From assembly GCF_029846175.1 (NCBI RefSeq), contig NZ_JARWAC010000009.1, positions 248,001 through 312,000 on the forward strand: a stretch of DNA of 64,000 nucleotides, read 5' to 3'. The DNA comes from Sphaerisporangium sp. TRM90804. GTDB lineage: Bacteria; Actinomycetota; Actinomycetes; Streptosporangiales; Streptosporangiaceae. The notes under the pieces are model-generated. The model searched no databases and was not told where the DNA came from. It saw only the letters and a program-made list of their open reading frames with translations. Made by a program: the position numbers and the translations under genes. This document shows positions 8,742 to 16,950 of the stretch, piece after piece (the stretch's first letter is position 1; the number at the start of each line of letters is the position of its first letter).

Positions 8742-9137
8742 TCAGGCGAACAGGTCGGTGAGCCACTCCTGCCAGGCCTGCTCGGTCTCGGCGGGGTCCA
8801 CGTCGTCGGTGAACAGGTGGTGCGCCAGCATTACGGTGCCGGGCACGCCCTCGCTGAAGCGGTAGAGGCCGTCGCCGGTGCGCACCCCGAGGAAGTCGGG
8901 CGAGGCGTGGTCGACGATGCCCTCGATGGGCTCGAACCCGGCGGGGGTCAGCCGGACGTTGTCGCCGCGCGAGACGGGCCCGGCGAGCCCCAGCCCTCGT
9001 TCGAGCACCGTCCACACCGTCGCCAGCCCCAGGCCCTCCGGCGCGTGGACGGGGTACACGACCACGGCGAGCTGGCCGGGGAAGTGGGTGAGGTACTGGT
9101 CGAGTGTGTGCAGGTACATGTCCCAGCCCTTGTTCAT
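8742..9137 (-). CDS. SRPBCC paralogue reduced to its C-terminal half
   Basis: A 131-aa product aligning with the second half of the SRPBCC paralogues: it begins at KGWDMYLHTLDQYLTHFPG, matching residues about 122-139 of the full-length proteins, and ends with the shared AWQEWLTDLFA. The N-terminal START-like half is not found in any frame of the 322 bp upstream. ATG 9137 is chosen because GGGAG lies 8 bases before it. It follows the ArsR-like regulator on the same strand, the position an intact partner gene would take. Either a deletion remnant or a functional C-terminal-domain protein; the unbroken frame and ribosome binding site argue that it may still be made. Confidence 0.7.
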   Translation of the reverse strand: MNKGWDMYLHTLDQYLTHFPGQLAVVVYPVHAPEGLGLATVWTVLERGLGLAGPVSRGDNVRLTPAGFEPIEGIVDHASPDFLGVRTGDGLYRFSEGVPGTVMLAHHLFTDDVDPAETEQAWQEWLTDLFA

Positions 9138-9459
9138 TGCGTCTGCTCCCTTCGCGGCGCTTGCGAGCACGCTGCCGCTCCCCGGGTCGCGGGGTCGATG
9201 AATGGATCGGTGTCTCGTGGACGTGCGTCGTACGGCGGTCGTCCGCCGTCTGCCGGTTCGGGGGCCCCGGTGGTGCGCACCGGATGTCCCGGACCGTCTG
9301 CCGCCCGTCGCCGGGGGGCTGGAACCGTGCGCCCCGGGCGGGAAGGGCGTCGCGCCTCGGCGGCGCTGGCCGGTCGCCCTGGTGGGCGCCGGCCCGCCGG
9401 TCAGGCGCGTTCTGGCTGCTCAGACCGGGCTCGTGGCCTTGCTCTGGTCGGTGTGCCGG
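9138..9459. other. Gap between ArsR-like gene and truncated SRPBCC gene
   Basis: These 322 bp hold no convincing gene on either strand. The expected N-terminal SRPBCC coding sequence (which would encode WFMGRNE) is absent, so the missing half has been deleted or replaced rather than frameshifted. Confidence 0.6.
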
Positions 9460-10146
9460 TCATGACGGGTCGCCTCGGCCGGGCTCCTCGCCGGCGTCCG
9501 CCGGCCAGATCGTCACGCCCGTCGTGGCGGAGGCCGCCAGGTCGGCCGGGGTGTCGGTCACGGTGGAGGCCGACAGCGTGGGGTGCAGGGCGACGACCAG
9601 CCGGTGCTCGCGCCCGCCGGGGGCGTCGTGGTCGTGGTAGCGCGCCACCAGGGACGTCACCGTCTCTGCCAGCTCGGCGGCGAACGCCGCCCGGTCGGCC
9701 GCCGAGGCGAACCGCACCTGGCCGTCGACGGCGAACGTGGCCACCCGCTTGCCGGCGCCGGAGGCCCCGGCGAGCAGCTCGCCCACCTCGCGCACCAGCC
9801 GCGAGGCCACCGCGAGCAGCCACCGGGCCGACAGGCGGTCGGGGGCGTGCGCCGGGTCGGGCTGCAGGGCCGCCAGCACCCGGGGGGAGATGACGTAGGA
9901 GGCCGCGGTCGCCCGCATGACCCGCTCGACCATCGCGCCCTTGCGCCGCCGGCCCACCAGCTCGACCAGGCCGTGTCGCTCCAGGGCGCCGATGTGGTAG
10001 TTCACCTTCTGCCGCGCGAGGCCCACCCGCTCGGCCACCGCCGCCGCCGAAGCCGGCCGCGCCAGCTCGGCGAGCAGGCGCGCGCGCACCGGATCCATGC
10101 AGACTTCCGCCGCCGCCGGGTCCTCGATCACCGCAACTTCGAACAT
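9460..10146 (-). CDS. ArsR-like winged-helix regulator of SRPBCC genes
   Basis: A 228-aa protein with an N-terminal winged-helix domain of the ArsR/HTH_20 type (DPVRARLLAELARPASAAAVAERVGLARQKVNYHIGALERHGLVELVGRRRKGAMVER) and a longer C-terminal domain of unknown role. The start ATG 10146 follows a promoter with TTGACA and a -10-like GACCGT only 6 bases before the ATG, implying a leaderless transcript. A CCGACAACT/AGTTGTCGG inverted repeat straddles this promoter and is shared with two SRPBCC genes 16-17 kb away, so this protein is the likely autoregulated repressor of the group. ArsR-type regulators paired with SRPBCC genes are common in actinobacteria; the ligand is unknown. Confidence 0.85.
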   Translation of the reverse strand: MFEVAVIEDPAAAEVCMDPVRARLLAELARPASAAAVAERVGLARQKVNYHIGALERHGLVELVGRRRKGAMVERVMRATAASYVISPRVLAALQPDPAHAPDRLSARWLLAVASRLVREVGELLAGASGAGKRVATFAVDGQVRFASAADRAAFAAELAETVTSLVARYHDHDAPGGREHRLVVALHPTLSASTVTDTPADLAASATTGVTIWPADAGEEPGRGDPS

Positions 10147-10161
10147 GAGTCAACGGTCTCA

Positions 10162-10199
10162 CCGACAACTTTTTTTGTCAAGCCTATTCGAGTTGTCGG
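10162..10199 (-). promoter_or_regulatory. Autoregulatory promoter/operator of the ArsR-like gene
   Basis: Read on the minus strand, TTGACA (-35) is followed after 17 bp by GACCGT (-10), with TTGTCGG inside the spacer. The arms CCGACAACT and AGTTGTCGG form a perfect 9-bp inverted repeat whose 7-bp cores start 31 bp apart (10162 and 10193). The same spacing recurs at 26212/26243 and, in weaker form, 27390/27421. Binding would cover the -35 element and spacer and block transcription. Confidence 0.75.
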
Positions 10200-10291
10200 C
10201 TGAGCGGTTCTTTCGCGAGGTCCCCGGTCGGCGGGCGTCCGGCGGCTCCGCCCACCGGCCTGCGAACGGTGCGGTGCGGTAGACATACGCC

Positions 10292-10834
10292 ATGCGCCCT
10301 GAACCCGGACAGGTGTTGCACTTCTCCGAGGACCCGACGATCACCCGGTTCGTCCCGCACGTGGCGGCCACCGCGCGGCAGCCGGCGGCGTACGTATGGG
10401 CCGTCGACCACGCGCGAGCGCCCGACTACTGGTTTCCCCGCGCCTGCCCGCGGGCGATGGCCTGGTGCTTGCCCACGACGTCGGCGGCCGACCGGCGCCA
10501 CATATTGGGCCCCGGAGGCGGCGAGCGCGTCCACGCGATCGAGTACGCCTGGGTCGGCAGGCTGCTCGACGTCCGGTTGTTCGCCTACCGGCTCCCCGCG
10601 GCCCCGTTCACGCCCTTCGGCGGACCGGACTCGCACGCGGTCGTCGCCACCGAGCCGGTCGAGCCCCTCGGCCCGCCCGAACCGGTCGGCGACCTGCTCC
10701 GGTTGCACGACGACGCCGGCATCCAGCTGCGGGTGCTCGACAACCTGTGGGGGTTCTGGGACGCCGTGACGGCCGGCACGCTGGGCTTCAGCGGCATCCG
10801 CCTGCGGAACGCCCGGCCTCGGCCGGGCGGCTGA
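10292..10834 (+). CDS. Conserved hypothetical protein (DUF6886-like)
   Basis: A 180-aa protein beginning PEPGQVLHFSEDPTITRFVPHVAATARQP, with YVWAVD, PRAMAW and VHAIEYAWV segments. These match my recollection of a widely conserved bacterial family annotated as DUF6886; the identification cannot be checked here. No signal peptide, membrane segment or catalytic motif is apparent. It is divergent from the ArsR-like gene, with its start about 93 bp from the operator, but the TTGACA promoter there points away from it. Function unknown. Confidence 0.7.
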   Translation: MRPEPGQVLHFSEDPTITRFVPHVAATARQPAAYVWAVDHARAPDYWFPRACPRAMAWCLPTTSAADRRHILGPGGGERVHAIEYAWVGRLLDVRLFAYRLPAAPFTPFGGPDSHAVVATEPVEPLGPPEPVGDLLRLHDDAGIQLRVLDNLWGFWDAVTAGTLGFSGIRLRNARPRPGG

Positions 10835-10909
10835 ACGCCGCCCTACGCCCAGCGGTGAATTCGTCAGGCCACCTTGACGTCAGATCGTCTTGACGCGAGC
10901 GTGGACGGC

Positions 10910-11341
10910 ATGGTCACCCCTGACGATCTCGAGAAGCGATTCACGCTGCTGACCGCCGTCGGCCGCTACGACACCCTGCGAACCCGCGACGCGCTGGCCT
11001 CCGCCGCCGCGCAGGAGGACCTCGGGCCCGGCATGCCCGAGCCCGACGCGCCCCCGCTCACCGAGCAGGAGGCCCTGGAGCTCCTGGCGCTGGGCGAGGT
11101 GCTGGTCCGCAAGGCCGCCTACGGACGCCAGCTCGCCGTGCGGTCGGCGCGTGCCGCCGGCGCCTCGTGGGCGCAGATCGGCGCGGCCCTGGGCACCACC
11201 AAGCAGGCCGCCTGGGAGGCGCACGGCCGCTGGATCGACGACCAGGCCGAACAGTACCGCCGCAGCGGCTACGAGGGCTTCGACGCGCACGACACCGCCG
11301 CCGCCCGCGCACTCGCCGGAGACCCCGAGACCCCCGCCTGA
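10910..11341 (+). CDS. Hypothetical protein with HTH-like segment
   Basis: A 143-aa acidic protein. The segment RSARAAGASWAQIGAALGTTKQAAWEAHGRW near residues 84-114 looks like a helix-turn-helix of the type found in small actinobacterial DNA-binding proteins ('SWxxIGxALGxTKQAA'). ATG 10910 is preferred; upstream in-frame GTG 10901 and TTG 10874 are alternatives, and none has a strong ribosome binding site. No partner gene is evident. It may be a small regulator or nucleoid-associated protein, but this is inference. Confidence 0.7.
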   Translation: MVTPDDLEKRFTLLTAVGRYDTLRTRDALASAAAQEDLGPGMPEPDAPPLTEQEALELLALGEVLVRKAAYGRQLAVRSARAAGASWAQIGAALGTTKQAAWEAHGRWIDDQAEQYRRSGYEGFDAHDTAAARALAGDPETPA

Positions 11342-11342
11342 C

Positions 11343-11552
11343 CCCCGCCGCGCGGATCTCCTCGGCGGGGCCGGCCGTCCTCGCTCAGCCGAGGCCGCGC
11401 CGCCGTCCGTCAGACACCGGCCCGGCTGGACGGCCGAGCCGGCACCTTGGACACCCCGCCCGACCCCGCCGCGCGGACTGCTTGGGCGGGGCCGGCCGTT
11501 CCTGGCTCAGCCGAGGCCGCGCCGCCGTCCGTCAGACACCGGCCCGGCCGGA
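11343..11552. repeat. Tandem 89-bp repeat at the 3' end of the MFS gene
   Basis: Copies at 11343-11431 and 11464-11552 (offset 121 bp) share long stretches, e.g. GGCGGGGCCGGCCGT and CTCAGCCGAGGCCGCGCCG…GTCAGACACCGGCCCGGC, with only a few mismatches. The second copy includes the stop codon and last codons of the MFS gene, so the first copy is a duplicated gene end now lying downstream. Confidence 0.8.
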
Positions 11553-13013
11553 GGGCCGGGCCGGCGCCCCGGACGGCCGGGCCGGCGCACCGGGCGGGGC
11601 CTGGGCGGTCGGGGTGCGCAGGACGGCCAGGGTTGCGATCAGGGCGGCGACGATGAGGCCGGTGCCGGCGGCGAAGGCCAGCCGGAAGCCGCCGGTCAGG
11701 GCGTCGGCCGGGGGCCGGCCGGCCGCCAGCAGCTCGCCGGTGCGCGAGGCCGCCAGCGCCGACAGCACCGCCAGGCCCAGCGCTCCGCCCACCGCCTGGG
11801 TGGTGTTGAACAGCCCCGAGGCCAGCCCCGCGTCGCCGGGCGTGGCGCCCGACATGGCCAGCGAGGTCAGCGCCGGGATCGCCAGCCCGAAGCCGCCGAT
11901 GAGCAGCATCACCGGCAGCAGGTGCGCCAGGTAGCGGCCGTCGACGGGCAGGCGGGTGAGCAGGCCCAGCGCCACCAGCAGGAGCCCCAGGCCCGCCAGC
12001 AGCACCGCCCGCTCCCCGAAGCGCGCGGTCAGCCGGGCCGACAGGCCCAGCGAGGCCACCCCGATGACCAGCGCGGCCGGCAGCATGGCCAGGCCGGTGC
12101 CCGCGGCCCCGTACCCGAGCACCTGCTGCGCGTACAGCGCCACCAGCACCTGGAAGCCGAACAGGGCCGAGACCATGAAGACCTGGACGAGGTTGGCGCC
12201 CCACACCGCGCGTGGGCGCAGCACCCGCGGCGGAAGCAGCGGCGCGGCGATCCGGGCCTGGCGGACGGCGAAGGCCGCGAGCAGCGCGAGCGCCAGCGCG
12301 CCCAGCCCGAGGGTGCGCGCCGACGTCCAGCCGTGGCGGGCGGTCTCCACGATGGTGAACACCCCCAGCGTCAGCCCGGAGGTGACCAGGATCGCGCCGG
12401 GCGCGTCGGCCCCGGCGCGGAGCCCGGCGCCGCGGTCGGGGGCGAGCACCCGCACGGCCAGCAGGGCGGCGGCCAGCCCGATCGGCAGGTTGATCAGGAA
12501 GATCCAGTTCCAGGCGAGGGCCTGGGTGATCACGCCGCCGAGCACCAGGCCGAGGGAGGCTCCCGCGGCGCCGACGAAGCTGAACGCGCCGACCGCCCTG
12601 GCCCGCTCGCCCGGCTCGGGGAACAGCGTCACGATCATGCCGAGGCTGACGGCGGAGGCCATCGCGCCGCCCGCGCCCTGCAGGAACCGGGCCGCCACCA
12701 GCGTGGCCGGGTTCGGGGCGATCCCGCACAGCGCCGAGGCGGCGGTGAACAGGGCCAGGCCGGCGACGAACAGCCGCCTGCGGCCGAGCAGGTCGCCCAG
12801 GCGTCCGGCCAGCAGCAGCAGCCCGCCGAAGGGGACCATGTAGGCGTTCACCGTCCAGGGCAGGTCGGCGGCGGAGAAGCCGAGGTCGCGCTGGATGGCG
12901 GGCAGCGCGACCGTCACGATGCTGCCGTCCAGGATGATCATCAGCATGCCGGCGCAGAGCACGACGAGCGCGAGCGTGCGCGACCGGCCGGGCGGCGGGA
13001 CGGGGTGTGACAT
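11532..13013 (-). CDS. MFS drug-efflux transporter (DHA2, EmrB/QacA family)
   Basis: A 493-aa membrane protein with about 14 predicted transmembrane helices, the DHA2 layout. Motifs seen: LDGSIVTVALPAIQRDLG in TM1, GRLGDLLGRRR in the first cytoplasmic loop (motif A), FLQGAGGA and SLGLVLGG (antiporter motif C region). ATG 13013 has GGAGG 9 bases upstream. It probably exports small hydrophobic toxic compounds by proton antiport. It is divergent from an HxlR-family gene (start 13096) with a CACA-TCG-TGTG palindrome between them, so HxlR control is likely. The Pro/Ala-rich C-terminal tail overlaps the 89-bp tandem repeat and may be a repeat-derived extension. Confidence 0.92.
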   Translation of the reverse strand: MSHPVPPPGRSRTLALVVLCAGMLMIILDGSIVTVALPAIQRDLGFSAADLPWTVNAYMVPFGGLLLLAGRLGDLLGRRRLFVAGLALFTAASALCGIAPNPATLVAARFLQGAGGAMASAVSLGMIVTLFPEPGERARAVGAFSFVGAAGASLGLVLGGVITQALAWNWIFLINLPIGLAAALLAVRVLAPDRGAGLRAGADAPGAILVTSGLTLGVFTIVETARHGWTSARTLGLGALALALLAAFAVRQARIAAPLLPPRVLRPRAVWGANLVQVFMVSALFGFQVLVALYAQQVLGYGAAGTGLAMLPAALVIGVASLGLSARLTARFGERAVLLAGLGLLLVALGLLTRLPVDGRYLAHLLPVMLLIGGFGLAIPALTSLAMSGATPGDAGLASGLFNTTQAVGGALGLAVLSALAASRTGELLAAGRPPADALTGGFRLAFAAGTGLIVAALIATLAVLRTPTAQAPPGAPARPSGAPARPSGRAGV

Positions 13014-13051
13014 GGCTGCGGACCTCCAATGGTGCACGACTTGTTACAGGG

Positions 13052-13062
13052 CACATCGTGTG
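13052..13062. promoter_or_regulatory. Candidate HxlR operator (CACA-TCG-TGTG)
   Basis: A short perfect inverted repeat, CACA-TCG-TGTG, lies centrally in the 82-bp divergent region between the MFS pump and the HxlR gene. Winged-helix HxlR dimers bind sites of this size; the assignment is inference. Confidence 0.4.
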
Positions 13063-13095
13063 TGACCATGTGGGTCGGCGGAAGGAGGCACTTTC

Positions 13096-13506
13096 TTGTC
13101 CCAGGGGAACAGCGATGTGACACCGCAGCTCGCGGCGCTGGACGAGATCTGTCCTGTGGTGGAGGTCATCAACCGGGTCAGCGGCAAGTGGAGCATCGGC
13201 ATCCTGGTCGCGACCGCCAAGGGGCCGATCCGGTTCACCGAGCTGGAGCGCACGGTCAAGGGCATCAGCCGCCGCATGCTCACCCTCACCCTGCGCAACC
13301 TCGAACGCGACGGCCTGCTGGTGCGCACCGTCCACCCCACCGTGCCGCCCAAGGTCGAGTACACCGCCACCGAGATGGCCCGCGAGCTGTACGAGTCGCT
13401 GGTCACGCTGACGGCCTGGGCCGAGCGCAACCAGCCCGCCATAGCCGCCGCCCGGCAGGCCTACGACCACGGCGCCGCCCCCGCGGCGAAGTCCTCCTCC
13501 CGCTGA
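13096..13506 (+). CDS. HxlR-family winged-helix regulator
   Basis: A 136-aa protein with the HxlR signature: CPVVEVINRVSGKWSIGILVATAKGPIRFTELERTVKGISRRMLTLTLRNLERDGLLVR followed by the wing and VEYTATEMARELYESLVTLTAWAER. The start is TTG 13096, supported by an exact AAGGAGG 7 bases upstream; no ATG or GTG fits better. HxlR proteins respond to electrophiles, redox stress or drugs. It is transcribed away from the MFS gene and is the probable repressor or activator of that pump. A second MFS gene follows 270 bp downstream on the same strand. Confidence 0.9.
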   Translation: MSQGNSDVTPQLAALDEICPVVEVINRVSGKWSIGILVATAKGPIRFTELERTVKGISRRMLTLTLRNLERDGLLVRTVHPTVPPKVEYTATEMARELYESLVTLTAWAERNQPAIAAARQAYDHGAAPAAKSSSR

Positions 13507-13765
13507 CACCCCGCGCCGCCGTCCGGCCGGGTCCCCGGCCTGGTAGCCGTCTACCGGGACTCCGACCCTCTGCGGCCGCCGCCCGGCCGGCCGCCCGCGC
13601 GGCGGCGTGGTGGCCTCGTGCCGTGACGGGCGGCGGGCGCGGCTGCGCCTGAGCGGGGACGTCGCGGTCCGGTCAGCGGACGGTGCGCCGGTGGTGCGGG
13701 GACGGTCAGCGCCCTGGCCCAGGCTGCGGGCAGACGACATCTCGCAGCGGGCGAAGGAGCTTGAA

Positions 13766-13783
13766 ATGGCGGACCCGGCATGA
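13766..13783 (+). CDS. Five-codon leader minicistron overlapping the MFS start
   Basis: ATG GCG GAC CCG GCA TGA encodes MADPA. It has AAGGAG 6 bases before its ATG, while the MFS start codon has no close ribosome binding site of its own; the minicistron stop overlaps the MFS ATG as ATGA (13780-13783). This arrangement suggests translational coupling or a leader-peptide control of the pump. Whether the peptide has any role is unknown. Confidence 0.5.
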   Translation: MADPA

Positions 13784-15363
13784 GCGACACCACCATCACC
13801 GCGGGGCGCAAAGAGTGGATCGGGCTGGCCGTGCTCGTGCTGCCCTGCCTGCTGGTCTCGATGGACATCAGCGTGCTGTTCTTCGCGGTGCCCTTCATCA
13901 GCGCCGACCTGCGGCCGACCGGCACCGAGCAACTGTGGATCATGGACGTCTACGCGTTCGTGCTGGCCGGAATGCTGATCACCATGGGGGCCCTCGGCGA
14001 TCGGGTCGGGCGGCGGCGGCTCCTGCTGATCGGCGGCGCGGCGTTCGGAGCCGCCTCCCTGCTGGCGGCCTACTCCACCAGCGCGGAGATGCTGATCCTC
14101 ACCCGGGCCCTGCTCGGCCTGGCCGGGGCGACGCTGATGCCCTCCACGCTGGCCCTGATCCGCAACATGTTCCCCGACCCGGCCCAGCGCAAGACGGCCA
14201 TCGCCCTGTGGACGGCGGGCATGACCAGCGGCGCGATCGTGGGGCCCATCGTCGGCGGGTTCCTGCTGGAGCACTTCTGGTGGGGGTCGGCGTTCCTGGT
14301 CAACGTGCCCGCCATGGTGCTGCTGCTGGTGTGCGGCCCGCTGCTGCTGCCGGAGTTCCGCGCCCCGAGCGCCGGGGCCTTCGACCTGATGGGCGCCGTG
14401 CTGTCGCTGGCGGCCGTCATCGCGGTGATCTACGGGATCAAGCAGACGGCCGTGGACGGGGCCGGCGTCACCCCGCTGGCCGTCCTGCTCGCCGGCCTGG
14501 CCGCCGGAGCGCTGTTCGTCGCCAGGCAGCGCCGGCACCCGGCTCCGCTGGTCGACCTGACCCTGTTCCGCCACCGCGCCTTCGGCGGCGCGCTGGCCGT
14601 CAACGTGATGACGCTGTTCGGCTTCGTGGGGATCACGTTGTTCACCAGCCAGTACATGCAGCTCGTGCTCGGCCTCACCCCCTTCGCCGCCGCGCTGTGG
14701 TCGATCTCCGTGTTCCCGGGGATCGCGGGCGCGATCGCCCTGTCGGGCGTGATGGCCGCGCGTGTCCGCCCGGCCTACGTCCTGGGGACGGGTCTGCTGG
14801 TCACCGTGGCGGGGCTGCTGGTGCTGACCCAGCTGCGGACGGGCTCGCCGCTGGGGATGCTGCTGGTGGGAGCGGCCCTGGTGGCGGCGGGCATCGTGAT
14901 GGCCTCAACCCTGACAGCCGACCTCATCCTGACGGCCGCGCCGCCCGAGCGGGCAGGGGCCGCCTCGGCGATGTCGGAGACCGGCAGCGAGCTGGGCGGT
15001 GCGCTGGGGCTGGCCATCCTGGGCAGCGTCGGCGCCGCCGTCTACCACCACCGGATGGCCGACGTGCTGGCGGCCGCCCCGCTGACCGGCGTGTCACCCG
15101 AGGCGCTGCGGGCGGCCGAGGACACCCTGGGCGGCGCCGCCGCCGTGGCCGCCGGACTTCCCGGCCAGGCCGGGGCCGCCATGCTGCGGGCCGGGCAGGA
15201 GGCCTTCACCCAGGGCCTGAACCTCGCCGCCGCGGCCGGAGCCGTCCTGCTGGCGGCCACCGCCGTGGCGACGATGATCGCCCTGCGCGCCGTGCCCCGC
15301 AGCGCGCGCCCCGCCGGCCAGGACGCCCCCGCCCCGCCCCCCGTCCCACTGCACGGCCGATGA
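13780..15363 (+). CDS. MFS transporter, DHA2 family
   Basis: A 527-aa protein with about 14 transmembrane helices. TM1 reads LLVSMDISVLFFAVPFIS, followed by motif A GALGDRVGRRRLLLIGG and the antiporter motif GAIVGPIVGGFLL. It is of the QacA/SmvA type that exports cationic or hydrophobic drugs. Translation seems to depend on the overlapping MADPA minicistron. It is a second DHA2 pump in 4 kb, on the same strand as the HxlR gene and possibly also under its control. The C-terminal PAPPPVPLHGR tail overlaps a duplicated 3'-end sequence. Confidence 0.92.
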   Translation: MSDTTITAGRKEWIGLAVLVLPCLLVSMDISVLFFAVPFISADLRPTGTEQLWIMDVYAFVLAGMLITMGALGDRVGRRRLLLIGGAAFGAASLLAAYSTSAEMLILTRALLGLAGATLMPSTLALIRNMFPDPAQRKTAIALWTAGMTSGAIVGPIVGGFLLEHFWWGSAFLVNVPAMVLLLVCGPLLLPEFRAPSAGAFDLMGAVLSLAAVIAVIYGIKQTAVDGAGVTPLAVLLAGLAAGALFVARQRRHPAPLVDLTLFRHRAFGGALAVNVMTLFGFVGITLFTSQYMQLVLGLTPFAAALWSISVFPGIAGAIALSGVMAARVRPAYVLGTGLLVTVAGLLVLTQLRTGSPLGMLLVGAALVAAGIVMASTLTADLILTAAPPERAGAASAMSETGSELGGALGLAILGSVGAAVYHHRMADVLAAAPLTGVSPEALRAAEDTLGGAAAVAAGLPGQAGAAMLRAGQEAFTQGLNLAAAAGAVLLAATAVATMIALRAVPRSARPAGQDAPAPPPVPLHGR

Positions 15364-15490
15364 CCGCCCCCGGCGCGGGCCGGCACCCCGTCCACGCGCC
15401 GCCCCGCCGTCCGGGGGCGACCGCCGGCGGCGGGCCGGCATCCCGTCCACGCGCCGTCCCACTGCCCGGCCGGTGAGCGCGCCCCCGGCC
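15344..15490. repeat. Duplicated 3' end of the MFS gene
   Basis: GTCCCACTGCACGGCCGATG at 15344 (the last codons and stop of the MFS gene) recurs as GTCCCACTGCCCGGCCGGTG at 15459, 115 bp downstream; between them GGCCGGCACCCCGTCCACG and GGCCGGCATCCCGTCCACG repeat as well. This is a decayed tandem duplication of the gene end. Confidence 0.75.
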
Positions 15491-15647
15491 GCCGGCCCTG
15501 CGCCGCCCGCCCTCCGGGGTGACGGCGCCCCGGTGCCGGCCCGGCCTCCCGGGTCGCCGGTATCCGGGTGGTAACCGGGCACCCGGCTAGCATCCGGCGA
15601 TGAACCGACAGCCGAGCGGGACCGCCGCGCGCATCCAGGAGGAGCCG

Positions 15648-16097
15648 ATGGACGAGGAGATCGTCGACAGCCCGGACGCGTGGGTGGCCGGTCACATCCA
15701 GCGGTTCCTGGCCACCGGCGGCCTGCCCCGGCCGGGCACGCGCGATCTGCTGCTCACGACACGCGGCCGCAGGACGGGCAGGCTGCGCCGCACCGCCCTG
15801 GCCTACCTGCCCGACGGCCATCGCTACGTCCTGACCGCCTCCAACGCCGGGGCCGACGCCCATCCCTCCTGGTACCTGAACCTGGTCGACGACCCCCGGG
15901 TCACCGTCCAGGTCGGCACGCGCACCCTGGCCGCGCACGCGCGCACCGCGACCGGTGAGGACCGGACGCGCCTGTGGCGCCTGACGGTCGCGGCGATGCC
16001 GTCCTACCTGCGCTACCAGGAGATGACCGCCCGGGTCATCCCGGTGGTGATCGTGGAACCGACGTCGTCGCCAGGCGAGCGGACGCCGCCCGCCTGA
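15648..16097 (+). CDS. Deazaflavin (F420)-dependent nitroreductase-family protein
   Basis: A 149-aa protein of the Ddn-like family: LLLTTRGRRTGRLRRTALAYLPDGHRYVLTASNAGADAHPSWYLNLVDDPRVTVQVG is the characteristic core, with the Gly/Arg-rich phosphate-binding strand and the 'HPxWYxNL' motif. These split-barrel proteins use F420 to reduce quinones or nitro compounds. ATG 15648 is chosen because AGGAGG lies 5 bases upstream; an earlier ATG at 15600 would add 16 residues with no ribosome binding site. It stands alone between the MFS and alpha/beta-hydrolase genes. Confidence 0.88.
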   Translation: MDEEIVDSPDAWVAGHIQRFLATGGLPRPGTRDLLLTTRGRRTGRLRRTALAYLPDGHRYVLTASNAGADAHPSWYLNLVDDPRVTVQVGTRTLAAHARTATGEDRTRLWRLTVAAMPSYLRYQEMTARVIPVVIVEPTSSPGERTPPA

Positions 16098-16125
16098 GCG
16101 ACCGCGCCGCCGTCGTGCCCGGGAC

Positions 16126-16950
16126 TCACCCGGCGGCCTGGGCGGCGGGGGTGCCGGCGAGGGGGGCCAGGAAGCGGCGCAGGGCCGTGTTGAACTCCTC
16201 GGGCCGCTCCAGGTTGGGCAGGTGGGCGGCGGCCTCGATGACGTGCAGGGTGGAGCCGGGGATGCGCTCGTGGATGAAGCGGGCCTCGCGCACCGGGGTG
16301 AAGGCGTCGTGCCCGCCGACGACCACCAGCGCGGGGACGGCGACCCGGGTGAGCATGTCGCCGTAGTCGGGGCGTTCGGCCCGGCCGCGCAGCGCCGCCG
16401 CGGCGCCCCGCGGGGGCGCGGCGAGCATCATGGCCAGCACGTGCTCGGCGACGTCGGGCCGCGCCCGCAGGGTGTGCGGGGCCACCATGCCGGTCAGCGC
16501 CTCGCGGGCGTAACCCTCCATGCCCTCGGCGAGCAGGCGGTCGGCCTGCGCGGCGCGCGCCCTCCTGCCCTCGGGGGTCTCGGCCGGGGCCGAGGTGGCG
16601 GCGAGCAGCAGGCCGCGCACGCGGTGCGCGAACAGCCGGTGGAACTCCATCACGATCTGCCCGCCCATGGACAGCCCGCCGATCACCACCCGCCCGACGC
16701 CCAGGTGGTCCAGCAGGCCCGCGATGTCGCGGGCGAACGTCTCCAGCGGCGTGACCCCGCCCACGACGGTGCCGCCCCCGTACCCGCGCAGGTCGGGCAC
16801 GATCACCCGCCACCCCTCCCGGGCGAGCGCCTCACGCTGCGGCGCCCACATCGACCGGTCGAACGGGTGCCCGTGCACCAGCACCACCGGCTCCCCGGCC
16901 CCCTGGTCGTCGTACTCGACGGTGATCCCGCCGACCTCCGCCCTGCTCAT
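16126..16950 (-). CDS. Alpha/beta hydrolase
   Basis: A 274-aa alpha/beta-hydrolase fold enzyme. Seen: oxyanion HG motif VVLVHGHPFDRSMW, nucleophile Ser94 in GLSMGGQ, acid in VVVGGHDAFTP and His in EAAAHLPNLE. The sequence resembles non-haem haloperoxidase and enol-lactonase-like hydrolases; the true substrate is unknown. ATG 16950 has GGAGAAGGAG just upstream. Its 5' end is unusual: the coding sequence for the first residues (SRAEVGGITVE) and the leader recurs in decayed form about three times upstream (to about 17190). It is divergent from the MocR gene. Confidence 0.9.
   Translation of the reverse strand: MSRAEVGGITVEYDDQGAGEPVVLVHGHPFDRSMWAPQREALAREGWRVIVPDLRGYGGGTVVGGVTPLETFARDIAGLLDHLGVGRVVIGGLSMGGQIVMEFHRLFAHRVRGLLLAATSAPAETPEGRRARAAQADRLLAEGMEGYAREALTGMVAPHTLRARPDVAEHVLAMMLAAPPRGAAAALRGRAERPDYGDMLTRVAVPALVVVGGHDAFTPVREARFIHERIPGSTLHVIEAAAHLPNLERPEEFNTALRRFLAPLAGTPAAQAAG

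Noticed and set aside
11410-14574. A 1054-codon minus-strand open frame
   Set aside because: It crosses two MFS genes and the HxlR gene out of frame and shows no domain structure.
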